64,000 nucleotides of DNA from Lachnospiraceae bacterium (GCA_014799465.1 JAAVHZ010000052.1:19155-83154), one strand, 5' to 3'; counted from the stretch's first letter, positions 42,968 through 54,835 are shown. Numbers and translations are program-made. Notes: a model not told the origin generated them from the sequence alone.

Positions 42968-45193
42968 TTATTTAGTCTTTTTAGTCTCATATTTTTTCTT
43001 AGACATTACATACCATAAAGTTCCCGTTATAAATACTGAAGAATATCCACCGCAGATAATACCTACCATAATAGGTAAAGCAAATTCACGGATAGATGTT
43101 ACACCAAATATAAACAGAACAAATACCATTACAAATGTTGTAAATGATGTGTATATACTTCTTGTTAATGTCTGTGTAATACTTCTGTTTACAATATCCT
43201 TAAGGTCTATTGAACGGCTGTTTTTAACAATAGCCAGATTTTCACGGATACGGTCAAATATTACTATCGTGGCATTAATTGAGTAACCTACGATTGTAAG
43301 TATACATGCTATAAATGTTGTACCAACCGTTGTTCTTGATATTGCATAAAATCCTATAACTATAATAACATCATGTACAAGGGCAAGTACTGCACTTGAT
43401 GCAAACTTGATATCCTTAAATCTGAACCAGATATATATAAGCATACATATTGTAGCAAGTATAACTGCCACTATGGCATTTGACCTCATTTCATCACTTA
43501 CACTTGAACTGATATTAGTCTCTTCCATTTCCTCATCAGCATTAAACTGACTTACAAGCACTTCTTTAAACTGACTTCTTACATCCGTGTCCATTACCTG
43601 TGTCTTTATTACATACTGTGTGGAATTAGTAACCTTTTGTCCCTGAATATCATTATTTCCAATAACCTTTGCCAGTTCAGGCTTAATATTATCATTAAAC
43701 TCATCTATTGAATATTCCTTATCAAAAGTTACTGTGGTGGATGTACCACCCTTAAATTCAATACTGTAATTAAATGCACCCTTACCTGTAGCAGAACCTA
43801 TAATCATAGCTGCAACACTTGCTACAATCGCAATTACCGAAATAGTAAACCAAACAACTTTCTTTCCAAGGAAATCAATAGTTTTTCTTTCTTTCTGTAC
43901 ACCATAAAATCCTACCTTTTTACAACCCATATTATACATGAGTGCCATAAGGAGTCTTGATACTACAAGTGCCGTAAATACTGATAATACAATACCTATT
44001 GCAAGTGTCTGCGCAAATCCCTTAACTGTACCGGAACCTTTCCACATAAGTACAAGTGATGCAATAATTGTTGTAACATTTCCGTCAATTATCGCCGAAG
44101 TTGCCTTTCCGAAACCTGTCCTTATGGATGTGTCTACATTTCTTCCCTCTGCAAGTTCTTCCTTAATTCTGGCATATATAATAACATTGGCATCCACTGC
44201 CATACCGATTGATAAAATAATACCTGCAATACCCGGAAGTGTAAGCGTAAGGTCAAATCCGTTTAATACAAGAAGTTCAAATACCGTATAGATTGCCAGT
44301 GCAATACTTGCAACCAGTCCTGGAAGACGGTATACGATAATCATAAACAGCATAACTACAATAAGTCCGATTAATGCAGCCTTAAGGCTTGTACTGATAG
44401 CATCATTTCCAAGTTTCGCACCTACTACCTGCGAGCTTACTTCCTTCAACTGAAGTGAAAGTGAACCGATTCTTATGGTAGAAGCCAGTTTTTCAGCTTC
44501 TTCATATGAGCCCATATTGTTTATGACTGCTGAACCTGTTGTAATAGCTGATTCTACTGTCGGTGAACTGATAATCTGTTCATCATATATAATTGATATT
44601 GATTTTCCAAGATTTTCTGTAGTTGCCTCTGCAAATTTCTGCTTTCCTGAATCATTAAGCTTTAACTCAACCTGATAATCCGTTGCACCTGTCTTACTGT
44701 CACTTCCTGAAATAGGCTGTGCTTTTTCAACATCATTTCCGTCAATCCATACTTTGTATACTGTACCGTCTTTTGCAGTATAAGCTTTATATGTGTCGTC
44801 ACCCGTATAACCGCTTTCTGCCTCAGTAACAAACATAATTGAACCAGGCTGTCCAAGTTCATTTAATATTTTTTCAGCATCATAGGCACCCGGAATGTCT
44901 ACTGTAATTCTGTTATCACCTTCAGTATATACCTCTGATTCTGTACTATAATTTGCTACTCTCAATTCCAGCTTGTACTTTGTATCTTCAAGCTGTTCCT
45001 TTGTAAACTCATCATCCACTACTTCATAAGTAATGCTGACACCACCCTTTAAATCCAAACCAAGAATTATATTCTTAGCTGCTCCTGTGCTCTTTTCGCC
45101 AAAACCAAATCCTGCGAGTAACCCTAATGCCACCATACACAGAATTGTTACAATGAAAATAACAACACTTTTTCCTTTTCCAAACTTATTCAT
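42968..45193 (-). CDS. secDF: Protein translocase SecD-SecF fusion
   Basis: This 741-residue fused SecDF pulls exported proteins across the membrane, using the proton gradient. The SecD half begins with a membrane helix (IFIVTILCMVALGLLAGF) and carries LGLDLKGG, the P1 domain, then VGAKLGNDAISTSL and PGIAGIILSIGMAVDANVII. The SecF half begins near 435 with a membrane helix, FKGGTSTTV, then YSINATIVIFDRIREN and SREFALP-like SIREFALPIMVGI. AAGGAG precedes the ATG. It lies just downstream of the SCIFF maturase gene (37-base gap), a linkage seen widely in Clostridia. Confidence 0.97.
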   Translation of the reverse strand: MNKFGKGKSVVIFIVTILCMVALGLLAGFGFGEKSTGAAKNIILGLDLKGGVSITYEVVDDEFTKEQLEDTKYKLELRVANYSTESEVYTEGDNRITVDIPGAYDAEKILNELGQPGSIMFVTEAESGYTGDDTYKAYTAKDGTVYKVWIDGNDVEKAQPISGSDSKTGATDYQVELKLNDSGKQKFAEATTENLGKSISIIYDEQIISSPTVESAITTGSAVINNMGSYEEAEKLASTIRIGSLSLQLKEVSSQVVGAKLGNDAISTSLKAALIGLIVVMLFMIIVYRLPGLVASIALAIYTVFELLVLNGFDLTLTLPGIAGIILSIGMAVDANVIIYARIKEELAEGRNVDTSIRTGFGKATSAIIDGNVTTIIASLVLMWKGSGTVKGFAQTLAIGIVLSVFTALVVSRLLMALMYNMGCKKVGFYGVQKERKTIDFLGKKVVWFTISVIAIVASVAAMIIGSATGKGAFNYSIEFKGGTSTTVTFDKEYSIDEFNDNIKPELAKVIGNNDIQGQKVTNSTQYVIKTQVMDTDVRSQFKEVLVSQFNADEEMEETNISSSVSDEMRSNAIVAVILATICMLIYIWFRFKDIKFASSAVLALVHDVIIVIGFYAISRTTVGTTFIACILTIVGYSINATIVIFDRIRENLAIVKNSRSIDLKDIVNRSITQTLTRSIYTSFTTFVMVFVLFIFGVTSIREFALPIMVGIICGGYSSVFITGTLWYVMSKKKYETKKTK

Positions 45194-45230
45194 TGTTTTT
45201 CACTTTCTCCTTTTTCATGAAGTTTTAATA

Positions 45231-46589
45231 TTATGCTTCCTCCGCTAATGCAGCTTTAATCATAATTGCACATTCAACTCTTTTCCGTTCCATTTCACAG
45301 CCTATATCATAAGCATCTGTTATTTTTCCATGGAACTTATATGAATTGGCGGCACAGCCTCCACTGCAATAAAATTTTGCAAAACAATCCCTGCATTTCT
45401 CTTTTGCATATACATTGCATAATTTAAATTCATCCCTGACCTCTGTATTCGTAATTCCGTCAAATACATTACCAAGCAGAAATTCTTCCTGACCTACAAA
45501 CTGATGGCAAGGATACAAATCGCCCCAAGGGGTAACTGCCAGATACTCTGTACCCGAACCGCATCCCGCCATTCTTTTTAAGACACATGGTCCCTGTTGT
45601 AAATCTATCATAAAATGAAAGAAATTAAATCCTCTTCCTTCCTTTTTACGCTTTATATATTCTAAGGCAAGCTTATCATATTCTTCTAATATCTTTGGAA
45701 TATCTTCTTCCTTAAGTGAATATGGTTCTTCCGGACCTGCAACCACCGGCTCAATTGACATCTGCTTAAATCCCAAATCTGCATATTCAATTACATCTTT
45801 TGAAAAATCAAGATTATTTCTTGTAAATGTTCCTCTGATGTAATAATCTTTCTGTTCCCGGCTGTCCGCCATTTTCTTAAACTTCGGAACAATCAAATCA
45901 TAACTTCCTTTGCCATTCCTGAAAGGCCTCATCTTATCATTAACTTCTTTTCTTCCGTCAAGGCTCATGACAACATTAGACATTTCTTTATTGACAAATT
46001 CCATTACCTCATCATCAAGAAGAACTCCGTTTGTAGTAAGCGTAAACCTGAAATTCTTATCATATTCCTTTTCCTTTGACCGGCCATACCTGACCAGTTC
46101 TTTTACAACCTCCCAGTTCATAAGAGGTTCTCCCCCGAAAAAGTCCACCTCAAGATTTCTGCGGTTTCCTGAATTTTCTATAAGAAAATCAAGTGCTTTC
46201 TTACCAACCTCAAGACTCATAAGTGCCCTTCTGCCATGATACTCTCCTTCTTCTGCAAAACAATATTTGCAGGCAAGATTACAATCATGTGCTATATGAA
46301 GGCACATTGCTTTAACTACTGTCTTTCTGTTCTTAAAATCAACTACTACATCTTTATACGTGTCCTCTGCAAACAACTGACCTGACTTCTTTAGTTCCTC
46401 TATTTCTTCTAATGCCTCATCAATATCTGCTTCCTGATATTTTTCTGACAGCACTTCTTTAATCTTTCTGCTGTCATTATCTTCATACAGTTCGATGATG
46501 TCATAAACCATATCATCAACTACATGCACTGAGCCACTGTTCACATCCAGAACGATATTGTAGCCATTACTTTTATATTGGTGAATCAC
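45231..46589 (-). CDS. SCIFF peptide radical SAM maturase
   Basis: This 452-residue SPASM-type radical SAM enzyme makes thioether crosslinks in the SCIFF peptide encoded just upstream. Visible are an N-terminal precursor-binding region (NGYNIVLDVNSGSVHVVDD), the cluster motif CNLACKYCFA (residues about 109-118), FGGEPLMNWEVV and C-terminal SPASM cysteines (CNVYAKEKCRDCFAKFYCSGGC). The start is GTG, with AGGAG 9 bases upstream. SCIFF lies about 120 bases upstream with a hairpin between, and secDF downstream. This gene order is a known signature of Clostridia. Confidence 0.95.
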   Translation of the reverse strand: MIHQYKSNGYNIVLDVNSGSVHVVDDMVYDIIELYEDNDSRKIKEVLSEKYQEADIDEALEEIEELKKSGQLFAEDTYKDVVVDFKNRKTVVKAMCLHIAHDCNLACKYCFAEEGEYHGRRALMSLEVGKKALDFLIENSGNRRNLEVDFFGGEPLMNWEVVKELVRYGRSKEKEYDKNFRFTLTTNGVLLDDEVMEFVNKEMSNVVMSLDGRKEVNDKMRPFRNGKGSYDLIVPKFKKMADSREQKDYYIRGTFTRNNLDFSKDVIEYADLGFKQMSIEPVVAGPEEPYSLKEEDIPKILEEYDKLALEYIKRKKEGRGFNFFHFMIDLQQGPCVLKRMAGCGSGTEYLAVTPWGDLYPCHQFVGQEEFLLGNVFDGITNTEVRDEFKLCNVYAKEKCRDCFAKFYCSGGCAANSYKFHGKITDAYDIGCEMERKRVECAIMIKAALAEEA

Positions 46590-46655
46590 TTCAACTAACT
46601 CCTGTCCGTCTGTATCATTATTTTATCAGACTTTGTTATTGCCAACGCACGATAA

Positions 46656-46690
46656 CAGAGTCAGCATCTTTTTCAAAAATGCCGGCTCTG
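46656..46690 (-). terminator. Hairpin between SCIFF gene and maturase gene
   Basis: CAGAG...GCAT and ATGC...CTCTG arms form an imperfect stem. No long T-run follows, so it may act as an attenuator or mRNA-processing site that keeps the maturase level below that of its peptide substrate. That role is inference. Confidence 0.4.
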
Positions 46691-46713
46691 TATCTGACTA
46701 TAAATAATAATAA

Positions 46714-46854
46714 CTATTTATTTTCACAAGTCTGGTTTCCTACAGTACAAGATGTCTTACAAGCTGACTGGCATGAAGTCTGACATTCTCCACATCCGCC
46801 GTTCTTTAAAGTATCTTTTAATGTTCTGCTATTTAATGTTTTAATATGTTTCAT
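46714..46854 (-). CDS. SCIFF (six-Cys-in-forty-five) precursor peptide
   Basis: This small gene encodes 46 residues. The peptide starts MKHIKTLNSRTLKDTLKNGG, the conserved leader, and then has six cysteines at 21, 24, 28, 32, 36 and 43 (GGCGECQTSCQSACKTSC). Thioether bonds from cysteine to nearby residues are expected from the adjacent radical SAM maturase. AAAGGAGG lies 9 bases before the ATG. A promoter TTGAAT-16-TATAAT is at 46890-46917. SCIFF is near-universal in Clostridia, but its cellular role is still unsettled. Identification is firm from both sequence and context. Confidence 0.96.
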   Translation of the reverse strand: MKHIKTLNSRTLKDTLKNGGCGECQTSCQSACKTSCTVGNQTCENK

Positions 46855-46889
46855 TAATAAAATCCTCCTTTAAGTGTTTAACTTGAACA

Positions 46890-46917
46890 ATTATATCACA
46901 AGATAAAAATAATTCAA
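46890..46917 (-). promoter_or_regulatory. Promoter of the SCIFF gene
   Basis: TTGAAT (46912-46917) and TATAAT (46890-46895) have a 16-base spacer, followed by a strong AAAGGAGG ribosome binding site. Confidence 0.7.
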
Positions 46918-46930
46918 AGCATTTTTTTCA

Positions 46931-47290
46931 CTAACTTACCATTCCTCCTATTATACCTCCTGCTACTGCTGCACCTAATGCCGCAGCCACTTCTATTCCG
47001 CCTGATATTCCTTTTCCTACAATAATAGAAACAATAAGCAGTCCTGCAAGATATAGAAGTCCTACCGTTATACCCCATATAATCCTTCTGTTCTTTTTAA
47101 CTTTTCCTGCAAACAATCCTCCTATAAATGCAGATATAAAATAGATTGCAATTATACCTCCTGATATCACTTTTGCACTACAGTCAGTCTTATATGACAC
47201 AAGTGAAAGAATCCCCAGAAGCAGAAGACTCATCAAATATGTAAAAACTATGATTTTAATAAAAAATAGAACCTCATGAAATATTTTCAT
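46931..47290 (-). CDS. TIGR04086-family membrane protein
   Basis: This 119-residue protein has four membrane helices. The last is glycine- and alanine-rich (AAALGAAVAGGIIGGMVS), typical of the TIGR04086/YrzE family, which is regularly found beside the SCIFF, SCIFF maturase and SecDF genes in Clostridia. Function unknown. It may use the same upstream promoter region as SCIFF's neighbours. No clear terminator separates it from SCIFF, where a promoter lies in the 76-base gap. Confidence 0.8.
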   Translation of the reverse strand: MKIFHEVLFFIKIIVFTYLMSLLLLGILSLVSYKTDCSAKVISGGIIAIYFISAFIGGLFAGKVKKNRRIIWGITVGLLYLAGLLIVSIIVGKGISGGIEVAAALGAAVAGGIIGGMVS

Positions 47291-47448
47291 TTTAACACGT
47301 CTTTCTTTTTTCCCTTTTCTTAAATATATTATTTTTTTTTGAATCTAATACCATAAAATACTTTACACCTGCATAATTTTAATGTAAAATTTTATGCATT
47401 AGCCATAATGCAAGGCTGAAAATAATTATTATAAAAGGAGTGGTTTTT

Positions 47449-48717
47449 TTGGATTCCGGAGACATTATGCAGTTAGTCATTTTACTATTTTTATTACTGC
47501 TATCTGCATTCTTTTCATCTGCTGAAACTGCATTGACAACAGCAAATATAATTCGTATACATTCATTGGCTGAGGACGGCAACAGGAGGGCTTCAATTAC
47601 TGAAAAAATATTAAATAACTCTCCTAAAATGCTTAGTGCTGTTCTTATCGGCAATAATATTGTCAATATTTCAGCTTCATCTTTAGCAACTATTTTTGCA
47701 CAGCATATGTTTGGCAATTACGCTGTCAGTATTGCCACTGGTATTCTTACAATACTGGTTTTAATATTTGGTGAAATTATTCCCAAAACACTGGCAACAA
47801 TGTTTTCAGAAAAGCTTGCATTAATATATTCACCTGTTATATATGCCCTTATGTGGCTTTTAACACCTGCTATTTTTGTTATAAACCAGATTTCACAATT
47901 CCTTCTTTTACTGCTTCATATTGATATGTCAAAGCGTGGTGCAATTATTACCGAAACTGAACTTCGTACTATGGTAGATGTAAGCCACAAAGAAGGTATT
48001 ATTGAAACTGAGGAACGCAAAATGATAAACAATGTTTTTGATTTTGGTGATGCTGAAGCAAAAGATGTAATGGTTCCAAGAATTGATATGGCAATGGCTG
48101 ATGTAAACAGTTCTTTTAATGATTTACTGGAATTATTCCAAAAAGAAAGATTTACCCGCATTCCTATATATGAAAACTCCACCGATAATGTAATCGGTAT
48201 TATAAATATGAAAGATTTACTTCTCTATGACAAAAAAGAGGATTTTAATGTACGGAATTTCTTAAGAAAGGCTTTCTATACATACGAATCCAAAAAGTTA
48301 TCAGAGCTTATGCGTGAAATGAAAAAAACATCAGTAAATATAATTATTGTACTTGATGAGTATGGAGTAACAGTGGGTCTTATTACTATTGAAGACCTCC
48401 TTGAAGAAATTGTAGGTGACATACGAGACGAATATGACGCTGAAGAAGAGGAAGAATTCAAAAAAATATCTGATACAGAATATCTGATTGAAGGACAGAT
48501 GAAAATAGATGACTTAAATGACCATCTTAATCTTAATCTCAGCTCAGAAAATTACGATTCTGTCGGTGGTATAATTATTGAAAATCTTGACCGTATACCG
48601 GCAGCAGGAGACAGCATTTTGCTTGATAATATCCGTCTCACAGTTCAAAAACTGGACAACAAACGTATTGACAAAGTAAATGTAAAGATTCTTACAGAAA
48701 AAGCCGAAGAGGCATGA
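47449..48717 (+). CDS. Hemolysin C/CorC-type CNNM-CBS membrane protein
   Basis: This 422-residue protein has an N-terminal CNNM (DUF21) membrane domain (LSAFFSSAETALTTANIIRI, then GNNIVNISASSLATIFA), two CBS domains (MVPRIDMAMADVNSSFNDLL and VIIVLDEYGVTVGLITIEDL) and a C-terminal CorC_HlyC domain (EIVGDIRDEYDAEEEE, SVGGIIIENLDRIP). Such proteins are implicated in magnesium or cobalt efflux. A TTG at 47449, 8 bases after GGAG, gives the usual MDSGDI start; an ATG at 47467 also has GGAG 5 bases upstream and is an alternative. Confidence 0.9.
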   Translation: MDSGDIMQLVILLFLLLLSAFFSSAETALTTANIIRIHSLAEDGNRRASITEKILNNSPKMLSAVLIGNNIVNISASSLATIFAQHMFGNYAVSIATGILTILVLIFGEIIPKTLATMFSEKLALIYSPVIYALMWLLTPAIFVINQISQFLLLLLHIDMSKRGAIITETELRTMVDVSHKEGIIETEERKMINNVFDFGDAEAKDVMVPRIDMAMADVNSSFNDLLELFQKERFTRIPIYENSTDNVIGIINMKDLLLYDKKEDFNVRNFLRKAFYTYESKKLSELMREMKKTSVNIIIVLDEYGVTVGLITIEDLLEEIVGDIRDEYDAEEEEEFKKISDTEYLIEGQMKIDDLNDHLNLNLSSENYDSVGGIIIENLDRIPAAGDSILLDNIRLTVQKLDNKRIDKVNVKILTEKAEEA

Positions 48718-48776
48718 TTATAAAATGTAACTATTAATCTATTCTAATTAAGCGTTATGCGGAAATGAGGAAATAT

Positions 48777-49694
48777 ATGAGACATTTACTTAGCCCTTTG
48801 GATTTTAAAGTTGAAGAGCTTGATGAACTTCTTAACCTTGCCTCTGATATTGAAAAAAATCCTGAAAAATACAAACATGCATGTGATGGCAAAAAACTTG
48901 CCACATTATTCTACGAACCCAGTACACGTACAAGACTAAGTTTTGAATCTGCAATGCTGAGTCTTGGCGGAAATGTATTGGGATTTGCCTCTGCAGACAG
49001 CAGTTCTGCCTCTAAAGGTGAAAGCGTATCTGATACCATAAGAATCATTTCATGTTATGCAGATATATGTGCCATGAGACATCCCAAAGAAGGTGCTCCA
49101 ACAGTGGCCGCTGAAAAGTCCTCCATACCTGTCATCAACGCCGGAGACGGCGGACATCAGCATCCTACACAGACTTTGACTGATCTTATGACAATCCGTT
49201 CATTAAAAGGTCATTTAGACAATCTGACCATCGGACTGTGCGGAGATTTAAAATTTGGACGTACCGTACATTCACTTATAAATGCACTTGTCAGATATGA
49301 TAACATATCTTTCGTTCTTATTTCCCCGAAGGAACTTCAACTTCCTGATTATATCCGTCAGGATGTACTTGAAGCAAATAATATACCATACAAAGAGGTT
49401 GAACAGCTTGAAACATCCATGCCTGAACTTGATATCCTCTACATGACACGTGTTCAACGCGAGCGTTTTTTCAATGAAGATGATTATGTACGTCTTAAAG
49501 ACCGTTATGTACTTACAAAAGAAAAAATGCAATATGCAAACGAAAATATGCTGATTCTGCATCCTCTTCCGCGTGTAAATGAAATTTCCGTTGAAGTTGA
49601 TGATGATCCAAGAGCTGTATATTTCAAACAGGTTCAATATGGAGTATATGTCCGTATGGCACTTATTTTAACTCTGTTAAACATAAAAGTATAA
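48777..49694 (+). CDS. pyrB: Aspartate carbamoyltransferase catalytic subunit
   Basis: This enzyme of pyrimidine synthesis joins carbamoyl phosphate and aspartate. Visible are [12 protein letters not shown] (carbamoyl phosphate binding), [17 protein letters not shown] and [11 protein letters not shown]. With the ATG at 48777 it is 305 residues, the usual length; GAGG lies 6 bases upstream, while the ATG at 48765 overlaps that site. pyrI follows after 17 bases, so this is a class B (pyrBI) holoenzyme with regulatory chains. Confidence 0.97.
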   Translation: MRHLLSPLDFKVEELDELLNLASDIEKNPEKYKHACDGKKLATLFYEPSTRTRLSFESAMLSLGGNVLGFASADSSSASKGESVSDTIRIISCYADICAMRHPKEGAPTVAAEKSSIPVINAGDGGHQHPTQTLTDLMTIRSLKGHLDNLTIGLCGDLKFGRTVHSLINALVRYDNISFVLISPKELQLPDYIRQDVLEANNIPYKEVEQLETSMPELDILYMTRVQRERFFNEDDYVRLKDRYVLTKEKMQYANENMLILHPLPRVNEISVEVDDDPRAVYFKQVQYGVYVRMALILTLLNIKV

Positions 49695-49711
49695 TAGAAT
49701 GGAGGTTTCAT

Positions 49712-50140
49712 ATGTTAAATGTAGGCTCACTTAATGAAGGTTTTGTCCTTGACCATATACAGGCAGGAAAGGCTATGTCTATTTACAAATATCTGGGACT
49801 TGATAAGCTTGACTGTCAGGTTGCAATTATCAAAAATGCCCGCAGCAATAAGATGGGAAGAAAAGATATAATAAAGATTGAAGGCTCTCTGGATCTGGTA
49901 GACCTTGATATACTGGGATTTGTAGATCATAATATTACCGTAAACATAATTCGGGATGAAGCTATTGTTGATAAGAAAAAGCTTACACTCCCTAATACAG
50001 TACGAAATATTTTAAAATGCAAGAATCCACGATGTATCACATCCATAGAGCAAGAGCTTGAACAGATATTTATTCTTTCTGATAAGGATAAAGAAATATA
50101 CCGCTGCAAATATTGTGAAGAAAAATATTCCGGGAATTGA
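49712..50140 (+). CDS. pyrI: Aspartate carbamoyltransferase regulatory subunit
   Basis: This 142-residue subunit has an N-terminal allosteric domain (NEGFVLDHIQAGKAMSIYKYL) and a C-terminal zinc domain with cysteines in KCKNPRC and RCKYCEE. It binds nucleotides and makes catalytic trimers respond to CTP/ATP. GGAGG precedes the ATG. It is cotranscribed with pyrB and closed by a very strong terminator. Confidence 0.97.
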   Translation: MLNVGSLNEGFVLDHIQAGKAMSIYKYLGLDKLDCQVAIIKNARSNKMGRKDIIKIEGSLDLVDLDILGFVDHNITVNIIRDEAIVDKKKLTLPNTVRNILKCKNPRCITSIEQELEQIFILSDKDKEIYRCKYCEEKYSGN

Positions 50141-50147
50141 CCGTTTT

Positions 50148-50201
50148 AAAGGCATCCTGTTCACTTTAAATACTATAGTGAACAGGATGCCTTTTTCAGT
50201 T
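50148..50201 (+). terminator. Strong terminator after pyrBI
   Basis: The 18-base arms at 50148-50165 and 50177-50194 are fully complementary (AAAGGCATCCTG...) with an 11-base loop. TTTTT and later TTTTTTT follow. Confidence 0.95.
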
Positions 50202-50251
50202 TTTTTCGAAGTATGATTCAGTGCAAGTTTAATTAAAAATTCTGTCTTAAA

Positions 50252-50908
50252 TTACAAATGTGAATTTTTAACATCTTTCTTAAACTTTTTCCACGCATCA
50301 GGATTATCAACAAAGTATTTCGGACATATTTTTCCGGTTACATCATAGTGCCTTATAATATCTTCCGCCTCCAGTTCATATGCATCACAAAGCCATGCAC
50401 ATAACTTCACAAGTGAATCATAAGAATCTTTTGTAAATTTACCATCCTCATCCGGATGGCATACTTCTATTGATATGGTATCATCATTTCTGTTATTAGA
50501 ACAATAAGCTATCTCATTTAACGGTATGCACTGAATTATTTCACCTTCAATACCTATAACATAATGGCTGCTGGCATAAGTCTGACCCGTTGTGGCAAGT
50601 CCGTTAAAATAATTCCTGTTATCCTGTGCTGATGAGCCCGGATTAGCCACATAATGAACCACTATATTATTAATTACCTTTAATGGTGTTCCGGGTCTTG
50701 AAAATGAGTTAACCGTTAAAAAATCTTCTTTTATACTGATTCCATCTTTAGAAGCTTTATCTGCGGTAGTTTTTTTATATCCATATTTAAATATTTCTTC
50801 TTTATCCTGTTTTGTAAAAAAATGGTTCACAATAACCCCTACTATACATATAGCAAGCAGCAGTATTGAAATAGATAACACCAAAATCTTTCTTTGCTTT
50901 ATATTCAT
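50252..50908 (-). CDS. Membrane-anchored N-acetylmuramoyl-L-alanine amidase
   Basis: This 218-residue protein has an N-terminal membrane helix (ILVLSISILLLAICIVGV) and an extracellular Amidase_2 (PGRP-like) domain. Zinc-ligand candidates are the His in NNIVVHYVANPG, the His in IIRHYDVTGKICP and the Cys in KICP. ASSHYVIGIEGEIIQCIP and ISIEVCHPDEDG complete the motif set. It would cut the muramoyl-alanine bond in peptidoglycan. The ATG at 50908 is preceded by AAGGTG; a start at 50947 is less supported. It follows a chemoreceptor gene by 65 bases. Confidence 0.88.
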   Translation of the reverse strand: MNIKQRKILVLSISILLLAICIVGVIVNHFFTKQDKEEIFKYGYKKTTADKASKDGISIKEDFLTVNSFSRPGTPLKVINNIVVHYVANPGSSAQDNRNYFNGLATTGQTYASSHYVIGIEGEIIQCIPLNEIAYCSNNRNDDTISIEVCHPDEDGKFTKDSYDSLVKLCAWLCDAYELEAEDIIRHYDVTGKICPKYFVDNPDAWKKFKKDVKNSHL

Positions 50909-50973
50909 ATACACACCTTCATAAGTAACTGGAAATATATATTTCAAAAAGGTTAAAAATATTCTTGTAAATG

Positions 50974-52692
50974 CTACAATTTAAAAAACTCTATTGATTT
51001 TGATAATGAAATCGCCAATTCCTTTAATTTTCCTGCTGCATCAGCAAGCAGGTTTATTGTAGAATTCAATTCCTGCATAGATGCTGTTGTTTCCTGTGTT
51101 GCAGCAGCATTTTCCTCTGAAATTGCTGATAAATCCTGAATAATGTCTACAACCGTCTTTCTTGAAGCATCACATGTCTTTGCTTCCTCATTTATCTCCG
51201 CAGTCTCTTCTCTAGAAGATATAATTCCATTATTGACATTTTCAAACTGACTCCTGGTTGCATCTAATTTTTCCTGCTGTTTCTTCAATCTGTCCTTTAC
51301 TTCTTCCATAGTTTTCATAGAATTATCTGAATTATCCAATAAACCTACAATAATCTGAGAAATGTATTGTGCAGATTTATTTGATTCTTCTGAAAGTTTC
51401 TGTATCTCTGATGCCACAACAGCAAATCCTTTACCAGTTTCACCTGCCCTTGCTGCTTCAATAGAAGCATTTAATGACAACAAACTTGTCTGATCTGCTA
51501 TGTTTGTTATCATTTCAACAGCTTCTGAGATTTTCTTTACCGATTCATCCGTAGCTTCAACATTAGTTGATATTGATTGTATGGCTTCTGATGTTTTATC
51601 ATTACTGTCACTTAACTCATTTATAATCCGGGCGGCCTCTGTCCCTGCGGTCTGTATACTTTCTGAATTATCATTTAATCTTGCAATATTTGATACGATA
51701 CTTTCAATGAGCTGTCCCATATCACTTACTTTCATTGTGGCATCCTCTACATCTTCTGCCTGTGATATTGCACCTTTTGAGATATCTTCTACTGCATATG
51801 AAATTTCATCTGCATTTTGACTTGTATGAGTTGCCATTAATTCCAGTTCATGTCCCTCATCCTGAACACTGCCGGCAAAGTTCTGAATATCACTTACAGT
51901 ATTATGTAATGATGCAATACATTTCTCTGCACTTCGTCCCATATCACCAATTTCATCTTTTCTCTTTAACAGGCTTTTCTCCACCTTAAAAGCAAGATTT
52001 CCTGCTGAAAGGTTATCTATCGCTTCTTTTGTATTATCTACTGCCTTAGCAATCTTTGCGGATATACAAAATACAAACACAATAGAACATATTAGTACAG
52101 CTATAGTTATTGCTAATATATTATTCCGTTTTGCGGAAATAAAAGAATCTACATCCCTGCTGGGAACTCCCGCAAATACCATACCGACCACTGTTCCGTC
52201 CGGATTATTCAGAGGAATATAATATGAGTAATAATTCTCATCATTAATAACCATATTAGCAGAAAAATATTCCTGTCCTCCAAGAACAGTATCAGCCACT
52301 TCCTTTGACGCCTTTGTATCTATAATTCTTTTTCCTGTAGAATGATCTACAAGCGATGTAGCTTTTCTGGTGTCATCATAAAATAAAGTGACAACCGAAT
52401 CCATTCCTTCTGTATATGTATCAATCTTTTCAACATTCTGAGTAATATTATAATCACCTTTTACTAAATCTCCATCCCCATTCAATGAATATGGGTCATC
52501 ATTCAGATTATCATATGCCGCCCTTACGGCAACACTGGTTGCCTTAACCTGTTTTAACGCTTCTTCCTGCAATCCGTCTTTAAGATTAAGCTCTGCCGTC
52601 AGAATACTGATAATTCCCAATACAACTAACGGTACAATTGACATATACAATAATTGGACTTTAACACCATATAAAAAATTTCTTTTTTTCAT
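50974..52692 (-). CDS. Methyl-accepting chemotaxis protein
   Basis: This 572-residue chemoreceptor has a membrane helix near residues 10-32, an extracellular Cache-like domain ([13 protein letters not shown]...[21 protein letters not shown]), a second helix ([18 protein letters not shown]), HAMP, and a long coiled-coil signalling domain with the hairpin tip [17 protein letters not shown]. The ligand is unknown; single-Cache domains often bind small organic acids. GGAG lies 6 bases before the ATG at 52692, and the upstream ATG at 52737 is rejected. It stands 61 bases after guaB. Confidence 0.9.
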   Translation of the reverse strand: MKKRNFLYGVKVQLLYMSIVPLVVLGIISILTAELNLKDGLQEEALKQVKATSVAVRAAYDNLNDDPYSLNGDGDLVKGDYNITQNVEKIDTYTEGMDSVVTLFYDDTRKATSLVDHSTGKRIIDTKASKEVADTVLGGQEYFSANMVINDENYYSYYIPLNNPDGTVVGMVFAGVPSRDVDSFISAKRNNILAITIAVLICSIVFVFCISAKIAKAVDNTKEAIDNLSAGNLAFKVEKSLLKRKDEIGDMGRSAEKCIASLHNTVSDIQNFAGSVQDEGHELELMATHTSQNADEISYAVEDISKGAISQAEDVEDATMKVSDMGQLIESIVSNIARLNDNSESIQTAGTEAARIINELSDSNDKTSEAIQSISTNVEATDESVKKISEAVEMITNIADQTSLLSLNASIEAARAGETGKGFAVVASEIQKLSEESNKSAQYISQIIVGLLDNSDNSMKTMEEVKDRLKKQQEKLDATRSQFENVNNGIISSREETAEINEEAKTCDASRKTVVDIIQDLSAISEENAAATQETTASMQELNSTINLLADAAGKLKELAISLSKSIEFFKL

Positions 52693-52753
52693 ACACTTCT
52701 CCATATAACTTGTCTGACTAATATAATTCTGATACAACAGAATTTAATAAATA

Positions 52754-54270
<1,517 letters not shown>

Positions 54271-54337
54271 ATAATTTTTGTACTATTATTTTATCGGCAG
54301 ACCACCCTGTAAATGACCGGCTTAAACATTATGTCTT

Positions 54338-54835
54338 TTACAGTATGACCTTCCTTGGCGAATGTGCCTGCATTGCCTTAAGTATTGCTTCATTTGGTTC
54401 AAATATTATTTTTATTAAATCTGAATCTTTTCTTTCATATATTATATATTTTTTTCCTTCTTCAGTTCCTGATACAAATTTCTTTGTTATACAATCTTTA
54501 TTTTCATAAGATTTTAAAGCCTCACTTCCTTCCGGTGCAATTATCTCCACCCTTTCAAGTTCTACTTTCATACAGCTTTTTCTCTTTCTCTTTGCCATAA
54601 TCTTATCTATCCTGCATTCACCTGCAAAATAAATATATTCAAACTCCACACTTGTAGTCTGAAAAGTATACCTTACGAGATATGCTGCTATTACTGAAAT
54701 TCCGAATGCTATAATGTTCAATATCGGATACAGCATAACACATATGACTACCAGAAGAACTGATGCAATTCTTGCTGCAAGACCTGCAAATGTATTATTC
54801 CTCTTTATCATATACTCAATATAAGCATCATTCAT
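54338..54835 (-). CDS. DUF6106-like membrane protein
   Basis: This 165-residue protein has two membrane helices near 18-55 (AARIASVLLVVICVMLYP..., AFGISVIAAYLVRYTF) and a cytoplasmic domain with YIYFAGECRIDKIMAKRKRKSC. It resembles an uncharacterised Clostridial family (DUF6106) but I cannot confirm membership. The ATG at 54835 is preceded by AAAGG and GGTG; upstream ATGs to 54883 are weaker. Its promoter, TTGTTA-17-TATAAT, is at 54892-54920. Function unknown. Confidence 0.6.
   Translation of the reverse strand: MNDAYIEYMIKRNNTFAGLAARIASVLLVVICVMLYPILNIIAFGISVIAAYLVRYTFQTTSVEFEYIYFAGECRIDKIMAKRKRKSCMKVELERVEIIAPEGSEALKSYENKDCITKKFVSGTEEGKKYIIYERKDSDLIKIIFEPNEAILKAMQAHSPRKVIL

Noticed and set aside
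41817..43286. Long + strand frames opposite recJ and secDF
   Set aside because: These are reverse-strand shadows of well-identified genes with clear family motifs. No start signals.
48718..48776. PyrR-binding attenuator before pyrB
   Set aside because: The gap between the CorC-type gene and pyrB is about 59 bases, with no hairpin-terminator pair.
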